Part shown: positions 10,254 to 18,747 of the stretch, in pieces
Numbering within the stretch: position 1 is the stretch's first letter
How the letters are laid out: every line of letters starts with the position of its first letter
NCBI GenBank assembly: GCA_021808365.1
Contig: JAKBBU010000019.1
Location: 1 to 35,582 of the forward strand
DNA: 35,582 bases
From: Pseudomonadota bacterium
Lineage (GTDB): Bacteria; Pseudomonadota; Gammaproteobacteria; JAKBBU01
Direction of reading: 5' to 3'
The notes under the pieces: model-generated
Databases searched by the model: none
Told to the model about the DNA's origin: nothing
The model's input: only the letters and a program-made list of their open reading frames with translations
Program-made: the position numbers and the translations under genes

Positions 10254-12230
10254 ATGTTGTTCAATCTATCGATTAAAAATTTAAGCCTAGCTATCGTGCT
10301 GTTGCCCCTTCTCGGTGCAATCATCGCGGGATTTTGGGGCAAGCAACTGGGTCGTACATGGACGCATCGGATCACAATCCTCTTGGTGGGTCTGTCATTT
10401 TTTGTTTCAGCCCTCGTATGCAAGGCGCTTTTCTACGATCACATGGATGGTTATTACGGTACGATTTATACCTGGGCGATCAGCGGCGGTTTTCATTTTG
10501 ATGTCGGGTTCATGATCGACCACCTTACAGCATTGATGATGATCACGGTTACCTTTATTTCCTTTCTCGTGCATATTTATAGCATCGGGTATATGGAAGA
10601 TGACAAAGGTTATCAGCGGTTTTTCTCCTATATCTCACTCTTCACCTTCATGATGCTGATGTTGGTTACTGCTAATAATTTCATGCAGCTTTATTTTGGT
10701 TGGGAAGGAGTGGGCCTGGTTTCCTATTTATTGATTGGTTTTTGGTTCCATCGTGAATCGGCCAATGTAGGAAGTTTAAAAGCATTCATCGTTAACCGCA
10801 TTGGCGATATGGGTTTTATTCTCGGTATCGCTGCGATTTTGACTTATTTTGGTAGCATGGATTATTTAACTGTATTTAAAGCAGCACCTCATCTTGCCAA
10901 TGCGACGATGACGATTCTGCCCGGTGTTCATTGGAATGTGATGACCTTAACGTGTCTATTACTCTTTGTGGGCGCAATGGGTAAATCAGCTCAAATTCCC
11001 CTCCACGTGTGGTTGCCTGAATCGATGGAAGGTCCCACGCCGATTTCAGCCTTGATTCACGCAGCGACGATGGTGACGGCGGGTGTCTTCATGGTTGCTC
11101 GCATGTCGCCGATGTTTGAATTATCTCAAACGGCGTTGAGCACGATCATTGTGATCGGCGGGGCAGGTGCCTTATTTACAGGTTTACTTGGCCTCGTTCA
11201 AGATGATATCAAGCGCGTGGTGGCTTATTCGACCTTGTCTCAATTGGGTTACATGATGGTCGGCATGGGCGCTTCAGCTTTTTCTGCCGGTATTTTCCAT
11301 TTAATGACCCATGCGAGTTTCAAGGCGTTATTATTCCTCGCGGCCGGCTCAGTGATTGTTTGTATGCACCATGATCAAGACATGCGCAATATGGGTAATC
11401 TTAAAAAATATATGCCGATCACGTATATTGCTTTCCTAATTGGTGCACTCTCGCTCAGCGCAATTCCGCCGTTTGCTGGGTTTTATTCAAAAGATGCGAT
11501 CATCGATGCGGCTCATCTCTCCATTATTCCTGGCGCGCATTTTGCTTATTTCTGCGTATTATTGGGCACCTTTGTCACAGGATTATATTCTTTCCGTGCC
11601 TTCTTTATGACGTTTCACACGAATGAACGCATGACAGAATACACCCGCCAAAGTTTGAAAGAATCACCCTGGGTAATTTGGTTGCCGCTTGTGATTTTGG
11701 CTATTCCTTCAGTACTTCTTGGTTGCATGTTGGCAGGGCCGATGTTGTATTCTCAAACGGGTTTGCTAGGCAATTCAGTTTATGTGGCGCCGCAGTACAA
11801 TGTGTTGCAAACCATGTCGCTCGATTGGCATGGTGCGTTGGCGATGTTTGAACACAGTATTTACAGTCCTGCATTTTGGTTTGGTGCGTCGGGTGTGGTC
11901 ACAGCCTGGCTGTGTTATGTGGTTTATCCTGCAATACCAGGCTTTTTTAAACGCCATTTTGCTTGGGCTTATTTTATTTTGCTCAACAAATATGGTTTTG
12001 ATGCCTTCAACGAGCGCGTGTTTGCGCAAGGAAGTGTGGGGCTGGGCCGTTGGTTATTTTATACGGCCGATGCAAAATTCATCGATGATTTCTTTGTCAA
12101 TGGTTCAGGCCGTTCTGCTGCTTGGTTTTCGAAGGTTTTAGGTCGTAGCCAATCAGGTTATCTCTATCATTATGCCTTGGCCATGATTTTAGGATTATTG
12201 GTTTTACTCATTGTGTTCTTATTGATTTAG
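10254..12230 (+). CDS. nuoL: NADH-quinone oxidoreductase subunit L
   Basis: The largest proton-pumping subunit at the far end of the membrane arm, 658 residues with many hydrophobic helices. Family marks include the GWEGVGLVSYLLIGFW stretch with E151, and HVWLPESMEGPTPISALIHAATMVTAGVFM-type sequence. The hydrophobic C-terminal segment fits the end of the long lateral helix known in this subunit. AAGGA lies seven bases before the ATG. The stop is ten bases before nuoM. Confidence 0.97.
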   Translation: MLFNLSIKNLSLAIVLLPLLGAIIAGFWGKQLGRTWTHRITILLVGLSFFVSALVCKALFYDHMDGYYGTIYTWAISGGFHFDVGFMIDHLTALMMITVTFISFLVHIYSIGYMEDDKGYQRFFSYISLFTFMMLMLVTANNFMQLYFGWEGVGLVSYLLIGFWFHRESANVGSLKAFIVNRIGDMGFILGIAAILTYFGSMDYLTVFKAAPHLANATMTILPGVHWNVMTLTCLLLFVGAMGKSAQIPLHVWLPESMEGPTPISALIHAATMVTAGVFMVARMSPMFELSQTALSTIIVIGGAGALFTGLLGLVQDDIKRVVAYSTLSQLGYMMVGMGASAFSAGIFHLMTHASFKALLFLAAGSVIVCMHHDQDMRNMGNLKKYMPITYIAFLIGALSLSAIPPFAGFYSKDAIIDAAHLSIIPGAHFAYFCVLLGTFVTGLYSFRAFFMTFHTNERMTEYTRQSLKESPWVIWLPLVILAIPSVLLGCMLAGPMLYSQTGLLGNSVYVAPQYNVLQTMSLDWHGALAMFEHSIYSPAFWFGASGVVTAWLCYVVYPAIPGFFKRHFAWAYFILLNKYGFDAFNERVFAQGSVGLGRWLFYTADAKFIDDFFVNGSGRSAAWFSKVLGRSQSGYLYHYALAMILGLLVLLIVFLLI

Positions 12231-12240
12231 GACTGGATAC

Positions 12241-13758
12241 ATGGCCCACATTCCCTTATTAAGTTTACTTATTTGGTTGCCGATCGTCGGCAGCTTTGCC
12301 GTCATGTTGACGCGCAATGACACGCACAAACAAACGGCGCGATTCATTGCCGTTGTTATTTCGGTGATTAGTTTGCTACTTTGCGTACCGCTCTATTTGA
12401 ATTTTGATACTTCAACAGCGCTTATGCAATTTAGAGAACATCTTCCCTGGATTGCTAACTATGGGATTAATTACGATCTTGGTGTTGATGGGATTTCTAT
12501 GCCGATGATCGTGCTGACAACACTTACGAGTTTAGTTGTGATTTTAGCAGCACTGCGCAGCATCAAAGTGAAAATTGCTCAATATTTAGCGGCATTTTTA
12601 CTCTTACAAGGTATGATGGTGGGTGTATTTGCTGCACTTGATTCTATTTTATTCTATGTTTTTTGGGAAGGCATGCTGATCCCTATGTATTTATGTATCG
12701 GTGTATGGGGGATGGAAAATCGTAGCTATGCCTCGATCAAATTTTTCTTGTATACTTTTTTAGGTTCTGCGCTCATGTTGATCGCCTTGATCTATTTAGG
12801 TCTTAACAGCACGAGTTTTTCAATCCTCTCGTTTTACGCACTTCCTTTAACGAAATCCATGCAAACTTGGATCTTCTTCGGCTTCTTATTAGCGTTTGCA
12901 GTCAAAATTCCTATGTGGCCCGTTCATACTTGGTTGCCTGATGCACATACAGAGGCACCTGCAGGAGGTTCTGTTGTTCTGGCTGCCTTGATGCTTAAAA
13001 TGGGTGTATATGGATTTTTTAGATTTAGTTTGCCCATCGTGCCCGATGCTTGTCGACAATTTCAATGGTTGATGATTATTCTTTCGTTAATTGCCATTGT
13101 TTATATTGGCTTTGTTGCGATTGCACAGACGGATATGAAAAAGCTAATTGCGTATTCCTCGATTTCACACATGGGTTTTGCAACCTTGGGCTCCTTCATG
13201 ATTTATGAAATCGTTCGCAATACGGGTAATTTCCGGGATGCCTATGTGAGTTTAGAAGGTGCGATGGTGCAGATGATTTCTCACGCATTTAGCACGGGTG
13301 CAATGTTCTTTGGTATCGGCGTGCTCTACGATCGGCTTCATTCGCGCATGATCAAAGATTTTGGTGGTGTTGCTCACTCTATGCCCGTGTTTGCAGCTTT
13401 CTTCATGCTTTTTGCAATGTCGAATGTTGGATTGCCCGGCACATCAGGGTTTGTCGGGGAGTTCATGATCATTATATCGGCTTTTAAGGCGAATATTTGG
13501 ATCACGTTTTTTGCAGCATCCACATTAATTATTGGAGCAACTTATACCCTCTGGCTCTACAAGCGTGTTTTCTTTGGGCCTGCCGTGAATGAAAAAATAG
13601 CAGCACTAAAAGATATTTCTGGGGTTGAGATTGCTATTTTTGTGATCCTCGCTATTCCCGTAATTTTCCTTGGGGTTTATCCCCAACCCTTGCTCAAAGT
13701 CTTTCATGCCTCCGTGGCACAGATTTTATATTTAAGCCAAATGACAAAATTAGGTTAG
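12241..13758 (+). CDS. nuoM: NADH-quinone oxidoreductase subunit M
   Basis: Antiporter-like proton-pumping subunit, 505 residues, highly hydrophobic. The conserved glutamate E143 is in FWEGMLIPMY, and the HTWLPDAHTEAPAGGSV segment is characteristic of the family. The gene starts ten bases after nuoL with a GGA-type ribosome binding site close to the ATG, and nuoN follows after ten bases, so the three large antiporter-like genes form one compact unit with nuoK. Confidence 0.97.
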   Translation: MAHIPLLSLLIWLPIVGSFAVMLTRNDTHKQTARFIAVVISVISLLLCVPLYLNFDTSTALMQFREHLPWIANYGINYDLGVDGISMPMIVLTTLTSLVVILAALRSIKVKIAQYLAAFLLLQGMMVGVFAALDSILFYVFWEGMLIPMYLCIGVWGMENRSYASIKFFLYTFLGSALMLIALIYLGLNSTSFSILSFYALPLTKSMQTWIFFGFLLAFAVKIPMWPVHTWLPDAHTEAPAGGSVVLAALMLKMGVYGFFRFSLPIVPDACRQFQWLMIILSLIAIVYIGFVAIAQTDMKKLIAYSSISHMGFATLGSFMIYEIVRNTGNFRDAYVSLEGAMVQMISHAFSTGAMFFGIGVLYDRLHSRMIKDFGGVAHSMPVFAAFFMLFAMSNVGLPGTSGFVGEFMIIISAFKANIWITFFAASTLIIGATYTLWLYKRVFFGPAVNEKIAALKDISGVEIAIFVILAIPVIFLGVYPQPLLKVFHASVAQILYLSQMTKLG

Positions 13759-13768
13759 GTTAACCGGT

Positions 13769-15208
13769 ATGACACATTTTATGCCTCCTCAATTTACAGC
13801 AGCACTGCCGGAGATCTTTGTTCTTCTGATGATCGTCGTGATCATGATGGCGGATTTATTCTTTGGTGAAAAGCGCCGTTTAATTGCTTATGGATTGACG
13901 CAATTGACGCTGGTGGTTGCTTTTGCGCTGACGTTCCAGCAACTTTCCCTCGGAACCTTAACCACTTTCAATGGGCTTTATATTGTCGATCCGCTGGCCA
14001 TCATTGGGAAATTATTTATTCTGGCCTTAAGTGTTTTTGTGTTTGTTTATAGTCGAGATTATATTCCTACGCATCACATGCCGCGTGGTGAATTTCATCT
14101 TTTGGGGCTTTTTTCTATTTTGGGGATGATGGTCTTGGTTTCTTCGGCCAGTTTTTTAAGCCTTTATTTAGGCCTCGAATTATTATCGTTGCCACTCTAT
14201 GCGATGGTTGCGCTTAAACGTGATGCTGCGATCTCATCGGAAGCTGCGATGAAATATTTTGTGATGGGTGCACTGGCCTCTGGGATGCTCTTGTATGGGA
14301 TCTCGATGCTTTACGGTGCAGCAGATAGTTTATCCTTTGTGACTGTCGCGCAAGTGATTCATCAAACCTCTGATGCGCATCGTTTGATCTTAATTTTTGG
14401 GTTGATCTTTGTTATTGCGGGTACTTTATTTAAATTAGGCGCCGCACCCTTTCATATGTGGGTGCCAGATGTGTATGAAGGAGCGCCAACAGCGATCACT
14501 TTGTTTATTACGACAGCTCCGAAAATTGCAGGCTTGATCATGCTGCTTCGTCTCTTGGTCGATGCTATGCCAGGATTAGTGCTGCAGTGGCAACCGATCT
14601 TAATCGCGATTGCAGTGTTGTCGATCACCTTGGGTAATTTTATTGCTATCACTCAGTCCAACATTAAGCGGATGTTTGCTTATTCTTCCATTGCGCATAT
14701 GGGCTATTTGTTATTGGGTGTCATCGCAGCGACGCCCTTGGGTTATTCTGCTTCGCTCTTTTATATTTTTTCTTATGCGATCATGGCAGCAGGTGCCTTT
14801 GGTTTGTTGACCTTGTTGAGTCATGCGGGTTGTGAAGTTGAGAACATCAGTGATTTGCAAGGGTTAAATACGCGTAATCCTTGGTTAGCGTTAATGATGT
14901 TGATTATTTTATTTTCGATGGCTGGGATCCCGCCGACCTTAGGTTTTTTTGCAAAATTGGGTGTGCTTGAGGCGTTGGTGAAAGTTCATTTTGTAGCCTT
15001 GGCAGTTTATGCGATCGTGTTAGCCTTGGTGGGAGCGTATTATTATTTGCGTGTGGTGAAGGTGATGTATTTTGATGAACCTCACGATGCAACGCCGATT
15101 GCGTCAACGATGGATCGCAATGTGGCTATTTCGATCAATGGCCTTGCTATTGTGGCATTGGGTATTTTTCCAAATGCGTTAATTATGCTGTGCCGGTCGG
15201 TGTTTTGA
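13769..15208 (+). CDS. nuoN: NADH-quinone oxidoreductase subunit N
   Basis: Third antiporter-like proton-pumping subunit, 479 residues with many membrane segments. Seen: LGLELLSLPLYAMVAL with the conserved glutamate, a lysine-containing KLGAAPFHMWVPDVYEGAP segment, and SSIAHMGYLLLG. It ends the nuo operon. The stop lies three bases from the stop of the convergent yoeB gene, and I see no hairpin terminator between them. Confidence 0.97.
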   Translation: MTHFMPPQFTAALPEIFVLLMIVVIMMADLFFGEKRRLIAYGLTQLTLVVAFALTFQQLSLGTLTTFNGLYIVDPLAIIGKLFILALSVFVFVYSRDYIPTHHMPRGEFHLLGLFSILGMMVLVSSASFLSLYLGLELLSLPLYAMVALKRDAAISSEAAMKYFVMGALASGMLLYGISMLYGAADSLSFVTVAQVIHQTSDAHRLILIFGLIFVIAGTLFKLGAAPFHMWVPDVYEGAPTAITLFITTAPKIAGLIMLLRLLVDAMPGLVLQWQPILIAIAVLSITLGNFIAITQSNIKRMFAYSSIAHMGYLLLGVIAATPLGYSASLFYIFSYAIMAAGAFGLLTLLSHAGCEVENISDLQGLNTRNPWLALMMLIILFSMAGIPPTLGFFAKLGVLEALVKVHFVALAVYAIVLALVGAYYYLRVVKVMYFDEPHDATPIASTMDRNVAISINGLAIVALGIFPNALIMLCRSVF

Positions 15209-15211
15209 TCA

Positions 15212-15466
15212 TCAATAATGATATCGGCATTGAAAAATAATCAAATCATCATTTTTAAATTCATAAACAAGCCGATGTTCAGCATTAATTCTACGTGACC
15301 ATTTTCCAGCAAATTCAAATCGAAGAGGTTCTGGTTTACCAATACCTTCGAAAGGGGTTCTTTGCGTTTCTTTAATCAGCGAATTGATCTTTTTTAGCAT
15401 GCTTTTATCATTAGTTTGCCAATAAAGATAGTCTTCCAAGGCCTGTATAGTCCAAATTAACTTCAT
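15212..15466 (-). CDS. yoeB: YoeB-family mRNA interferase toxin
   Basis: Toxin of a type II pair; the family cuts mRNA in the ribosomal A site. It is 84 residues, the same length as E. coli YoeB. The residues known as catalytic in that protein appear at the same numbers: E46, R65, H83 and Y84 (C-terminal CRYHY). The start overlaps the end of the antitoxin gene by four bases, the standard arrangement. It appears intact and is convergent with nuoN. Confidence 0.93.
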   Translation of the reverse strand: MKLIWTIQALEDYLYWQTNDKSMLKKINSLIKETQRTPFEGIGKPEPLRFEFAGKWSRRINAEHRLVYEFKNDDLIIFQCRYHY

Positions 15467-15717
15467 TCCTCAATTAGCCCTCGTTCTTGAGATGTACCTT
15501 TTTCGTGTTCTTGAATGCTAGCACGAAGCCTTTGTGCATTACGAGGGCTGCGAAGTAAGTAAGCTGTTTCTTCAATGGCATTGAAGTCTTCTAATGACAT
15601 CATCACGACCGAGCGTGCATTTTTACGAGTGATCACAATGGACTCATGGTTATCACACACTTTTTCCATTGTTTCGGCTAAATGTTTTCTTGCGGTTGAG
15701 TAAGATAAAGCGTCCAT
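15463..15717 (-). CDS. yefM: YefM/Phd-family antitoxin
   Basis: Antitoxin of 84 residues that should bind and block YoeB and repress its own operon. The N-terminal part (YSTARKHLAETMEKV, then IVITRKNARSVVMMSLEDFNAIEET) is typical of the Phd/YefM DNA-binding and dimer domain. The C-terminal half is charged and probably disordered until it wraps the toxin. AGGAG lies six bases before the ATG. A promoter and an operator-like palindrome lie just upstream. Confidence 0.93.
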   Translation of the reverse strand: MDALSYSTARKHLAETMEKVCDNHESIVITRKNARSVVMMSLEDFNAIEETAYLLRSPRNAQRLRASIQEHEKGTSQERGLIEE

Positions 15718-15733
15718 CGATAACTCCTATTAG

Positions 15734-15773
15734 TTGTACTGTTAATTGTACAATAATTATTTGTGATCTTCAA
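15734..15773 (-). promoter_or_regulatory. Promoter and operator of yefM-yoeB
   Basis: On the minus strand there is a -35 TTGAAG (15768-15773), a 17-base spacer, and a -10 TACAAT (15745-15750). The inverted repeat TTGTAC, 8 bases, GTACAA occupies 15734-15753 and covers the -10. In E. coli, YefM binds palindromes with a TGTACA core, so this fits autorepression. A further GTACAA half-site is at 15777-15782. Confidence 0.7.
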
Positions 15774-15924
15774 GGAGTACAAGTGTTTTTGGCTAAGATA
15801 GGAGAGTGAAATCCATTGGCAGTAGAGATTTCAGTGCAAAAGTATCCATTGAGAGTGGATATATAGAGAATTATTTAATAAATCAATAAGTTAAAAAAAG
15901 AAAAATCCTTTTTAATAAGACTGG

Positions 15925-15978
15925 ATTCCCGCCTCCGCGGGAATGACAGACTGTTGTGGATTCCCGCTTCCGCGGGAA
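15925..15978. repeat. Two tandem GCGGGAA hairpins
   Basis: Hairpin one (15925-15944) has arms ATTCCCGC and GCGGGAAT; hairpin two (15961-15978) has TTCCCGC and GCGGGAA. Each has a 4-base loop. They are direct copies 15-16 bases apart, a common REP-type arrangement. They lie about 24 bases beyond the lipoprotein gene stop on the minus strand and could end or protect that transcript. The rest of the gap (15783-15924) is AT-rich and shows no gene. Confidence 0.75.
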
Positions 15979-16001
15979 GACGGTTCCTATAGGGCGGAAG
16001 T

Positions 16002-16673
16002 TTAGTTGGAATCCATGCCACCAGGAGCTACGGGTGCAGCGCCTGCAGGAGAGCTTGGGCTGCTTTGCGTTGTCATTGTGTTGCTTGTTGCTGCAGGCTG
16101 GCTCGAGGAAGGTATTGCTGCCATTGTATTATCACTGTTCGAAGGTGTTGGGCTTGCAGCAGGTCCCGCTAGATCATTAGGCAGGGGAGCTGGGGCAGTT
16201 TGTGATGCACCGGGCATGGCTTGAGGCGCCATTTGCATACCTTGTGATGCAGGTATCATGGGTTGTGGTGCTGTAGGTGTTGCCATCGAGGATGGAGGCG
16301 TCATAGGTTGTGGTGTTGTAGGTGTTGTTATCGAAGGTGGTGGTGTCATCGGTTGTGCTGCTGCCATGTTTGGCATCGCTTGTGGCGCAGGTGCTGCTGG
16401 AGGAGGTGGTGTCATGCCGGGCATGGGTTGTGGTGCTGGCGGTGTTGCCGGCGTAGCTTGAGCAGGCATGGTTTGCGCATTCATCCCTTGTGTCACCGCA
16501 GCAGGTGCGGGTGGCGTAGGTGCTGTGTTTGGCATAGCGGGTGTGCTTGGAGCAGATGCGGAGCTTGCAGGTGCTGCTGGCGCATTTGCAATGGAATTTT
16601 TGTTTGAAGATCCGCCACAACCCGCGATCAAGGTTGTTGCAGCGAGAATAACGAGAAGTTCTTTGCGCATCAT
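16002..16673 (-). CDS. Pro/Ala/Met-rich lipoprotein, unknown function
   Basis: Predicted lipoprotein of 223 residues. A short basic N-terminus and hydrophobic stretch end in the lipobox LIAG with C19; the next residue is Gly, so export to the outer membrane is expected. The rest has almost no hydrophobic core and consists mainly of Pro, Ala, Met, Thr, Ser and Gln. A 15-residue unit beginning QPMTPP recurs at about 107, 122 and, in part, 137. AAGGAA lies eight bases before the first ATG; a second ATG follows at once. Long antisense frames over this gene are consequences of its low complexity. The function is not recognised; a flexible surface spacer is possible. Confidence 0.8.
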   Translation of the reverse strand: MMRKELLVILAATTLIAGCGGSSNKNSIANAPAAPASSASAPSTPAMPNTAPTPPAPAAVTQGMNAQTMPAQATPATPPAPQPMPGMTPPPPAAPAPQAMPNMAAAQPMTPPPSITTPTTPQPMTPPSSMATPTAPQPMIPASQGMQMAPQAMPGASQTAPAPLPNDLAGPAASPTPSNSDNTMAAIPSSSQPAATSNTMTTQSSPSSPAGAAPVAPGGMDSN

Positions 16674-16715
16674 GGTTATGTTTCCTTATGTTGACGTCAA
16701 ACTGAGTGGTTAGAT

Positions 16716-16733
16716 GGCTAACTTATGTTAGCC
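16716..16733. other. Hairpin in the leader of the lipoprotein gene
   Basis: GGCTAAC, 4 bases, GTTAGCC: a perfect 7-bp stem about 45 bases upstream of the lipoprotein start, within its likely 5' leader. A TTGACGTCAA palindrome also occurs at 16691-16700. No known riboswitch class is recognised. Confidence 0.4.
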
Positions 16734-16873
16734 GAGACCATCTTCAGATTCATAAAAGCCTCTCGTAAAGCTAACATAGCCTTTTAAGTATCGCAAGCTG
16801 TAGCGGTTTTTTTAGCAGATTTAGTGTCATTCTCTTATATGGTTTTTTGCTGATCTAGATCATTTCAAAAGGC

Positions 16874-16902
16874 TTGTTTTTGTAATTGAGAATCATTATC
16901 AT
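16874..16902 (+). promoter_or_regulatory. Fur-box-like site and promoter before the Nramp gene
   Basis: The 19 bases at 16882-16900 match the classical Fur box (GATAATGATAATCATTATC) at 15 of 19 positions by my count, with the right half perfect. A possible promoter overlaps it: -35 TTGTTT (16874-16879), 17-base spacer, -10 TATCAT (16897-16902). Binding of a Fur-family repressor here would block RNA polymerase, so the transporter gene is probably induced when iron or a related metal is scarce. Confidence 0.65.
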
Positions 16903-16934
16903 TTGACCTTGGTTACGAAATGAAAGGTTTTTTG

Positions 16935-18185
16935 ATGAAAAAACGGTTGCTCACCCTTCGGCAGCGGATGAGTCTTCTTCCATTATTGGCGGTGCTGGGT
17001 CCAGGTTTGGTCGTAATGTTGGCAGATACCGACGCAGGTAGCTTGATCACAGCGGCTCAAAGCGGGGCAGAATGGGGTTATCGATTGCTTTGGTTGCAAT
17101 TGATTTTGATTCCAATCTTATTTATTGCGCAAGAATTAACGGTTCGTCTGGGTTTAGTGACAGGAATGGGACATGGTGAGCTGATCAAAAAACATTTTGG
17201 TCGATTTTGGGCCTGGGTTTCCGTAAGCACTTTGGTGATTTCCTGCGTGGGTGCAATTTTAAGTGAATTTAGTGGTCTTGCTGGTGTGGGGGCTTTATTT
17301 GGGATCCCTGCATGGAAAACATTGGCATTAATTGTGACATTTTTAATTGTTGTGGCCTGGACAGGTTCTTATCAATCTGTTGAACGCGTGGCGATCCTCT
17401 TGGGTTTATTTGAATTGGTTTTTCTTTGGGTGGCTTGGGAAGCTAAACCGGTGATGTCAGATATTAAGCAGAATTTTTTTAATATTCCGTGGAATGATGG
17501 TAGCTATTTATATTTATTAGCAGGAAATATCGGTGCGGTGATCATGCCATGGATGATTTTTTATCAGCAATCAGCCGTGTTAGATAAGGGCTTAGATTTA
17601 AGATCGCTTAAAATCGCACGTTGGGACACTGCCCTCGGTGCTGTGGTGACGCAATGTGTGATGGCGGCCTTGTTGATTACGACAGCAGCAACCTTAGGTA
17701 AAACAAATCCGGGCATTCCCTTAGAAACGGTTCATCAAATCAGTTTAGCGTTAACACCGATTTTAGGTAATACAACGGGGCGTTTATTATTTGCGTTTGG
17801 CATGTCAGGTGCAGCGCTCGTCGCAACTTTGGTGGTTTCATTAACAGCAGCCTGGGGATTGGGTGAAGTGCTCGGATTTAAACGTTCTTTAGAACATCAC
17901 CCTAAAGAAGCACCTTGGTTTTATGGGATTTACACGCTGGTTTTAATTTTAGGCGGCGTTCTTGTCTCTTCAGGGGCTGTTAATTTAGTGCATTTGAGTG
18001 TCGGTGTTGAAGTGATGAATGCGATCTTGTTGCCGATTGTTCTTGGATTTCTCTATGTTTTGGCTCGTCGTATATTGCCTGAAAAATATCGCCTTAAAAA
18101 AGGATATGCCGTATTTGTGGCGATTGTATTGGGCATGACAGCAACGTTGGGTTTGTGTGCGGGTTTGTTTGGGGCGATGAGTTGA
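16935..18185 (+). CDS. Nramp-family metal transporter, non-classical
   Basis: Inner-membrane protein of 416 residues with about eleven hydrophobic helices, from the Nramp (MntH-like) superfamily. Helix 1 has GPG then D33-A-G-S36 where classical members have DPGN; helix 6 has IMPWMIFYQQSA where they have MPH. The metal-binding Asp and Met are therefore kept, but the Asn is Ser and the His is Trp. The substrate may be manganese or iron, but a different divalent metal cannot be excluded. The ATG at 16935 has AAAGG seven bases upstream; an in-frame ATG at 16920 has no such site. A Fur-box-like sequence precedes it. The gene is convergent with the cytochrome b561 gene, two bases away. Confidence 0.85.
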   Translation: MKKRLLTLRQRMSLLPLLAVLGPGLVVMLADTDAGSLITAAQSGAEWGYRLLWLQLILIPILFIAQELTVRLGLVTGMGHGELIKKHFGRFWAWVSVSTLVISCVGAILSEFSGLAGVGALFGIPAWKTLALIVTFLIVVAWTGSYQSVERVAILLGLFELVFLWVAWEAKPVMSDIKQNFFNIPWNDGSYLYLLAGNIGAVIMPWMIFYQQSAVLDKGLDLRSLKIARWDTALGAVVTQCVMAALLITTAATLGKTNPGIPLETVHQISLALTPILGNTTGRLLFAFGMSGAALVATLVVSLTAAWGLGEVLGFKRSLEHHPKEAPWFYGIYTLVLILGGVLVSSGAVNLVHLSVGVEVMNAILLPIVLGFLYVLARRILPEKYRLKKGYAVFVAIVLGMTATLGLCAGLFGAMS

Positions 18186-18187
18186 GA

Positions 18188-18724
18188 TCACATCATCCGC
18201 TTCAAAATACCATCGTGATCCCAGAAATGATGTTTTAAAGCTGCCAAGATGTGTAAGCCAAGCAGGCATGCAACGATCACCGCAAGTTTCACATGAATAT
18301 TATTAAAGGCGCTTGAAACTTCCACACTGGCTGAAATGCCAGGCATCGATAAAGTATGGCCAAAAAAATGGGGTGCATGATGGGCTGCGCTTGTGAAAAT
18401 CCAGCCGGATAAGGGCATGATCAAGAAAAAAGCCATCAACAAAAAGTGCACCAAGCGAGCAACTTGCTGTTCCCAAAGTGGCATATTGGTGGGAAATTTT
18501 GGTCTGGGATTAAAAAATTGCCAAAACATAAATAATATTATGAGTCCGAGCAGTGCAAGTCCAACCAATTTATGTACATTATAAACAGTTTTTGAAAGGG
18601 CGCCGCTGGGTAAATAGCTCATGAGAAAACCAAAACATAACATCAGCGTGATCCCGATCGCTAATAACCAATGCAATGATCGGGTGACAATGCCATAGCT
18701 ACTTTTTGTATCACGAATTTTCAT
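18188..18724 (-). CDS. Cytochrome b561 family protein
   Basis: Di-haem membrane cytochrome of the bacterial CybB type, 178 residues with four hydrophobic helices. Candidate haem-ligand histidines are H18 (RSLHW), H51 (NVHKLVG), H144 and H158 (GLHILAALKHHFWDHD). Such proteins move electrons between membrane quinol and other acceptors; bacterial CybB oxidises superoxide. AAAGGA lies six bases before the ATG. It lies 23 bases downstream of the CBS-domain gene on the same strand, so the two are probably one transcript. Confidence 0.92.
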   Translation of the reverse strand: MKIRDTKSSYGIVTRSLHWLLAIGITLMLCFGFLMSYLPSGALSKTVYNVHKLVGLALLGLIILFMFWQFFNPRPKFPTNMPLWEQQVARLVHFLLMAFFLIMPLSGWIFTSAAHHAPHFFGHTLSMPGISASVEVSSAFNNIHVKLAVIVACLLGLHILAALKHHFWDHDGILKRMM

Positions 18725-18747
18725 GATGAATCCTTTTGAGGGGCCTT

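Noticed and set aside
15925-15978. CRISPR-like repeats
   Set aside because: There are only two copies, each is itself a hairpin, and they are spaced by about 16 bases without spacer-repeat structure or cas genes.
16258-16620. Open frames in both orientations over the lipoprotein gene, rich in Gly/Ala/Cys or in Thr/His
   Set aside because: They result from the repetitive composition of the lipoprotein gene. Only the minus-strand frame with a signal peptide, lipobox and ribosome binding site makes sense.
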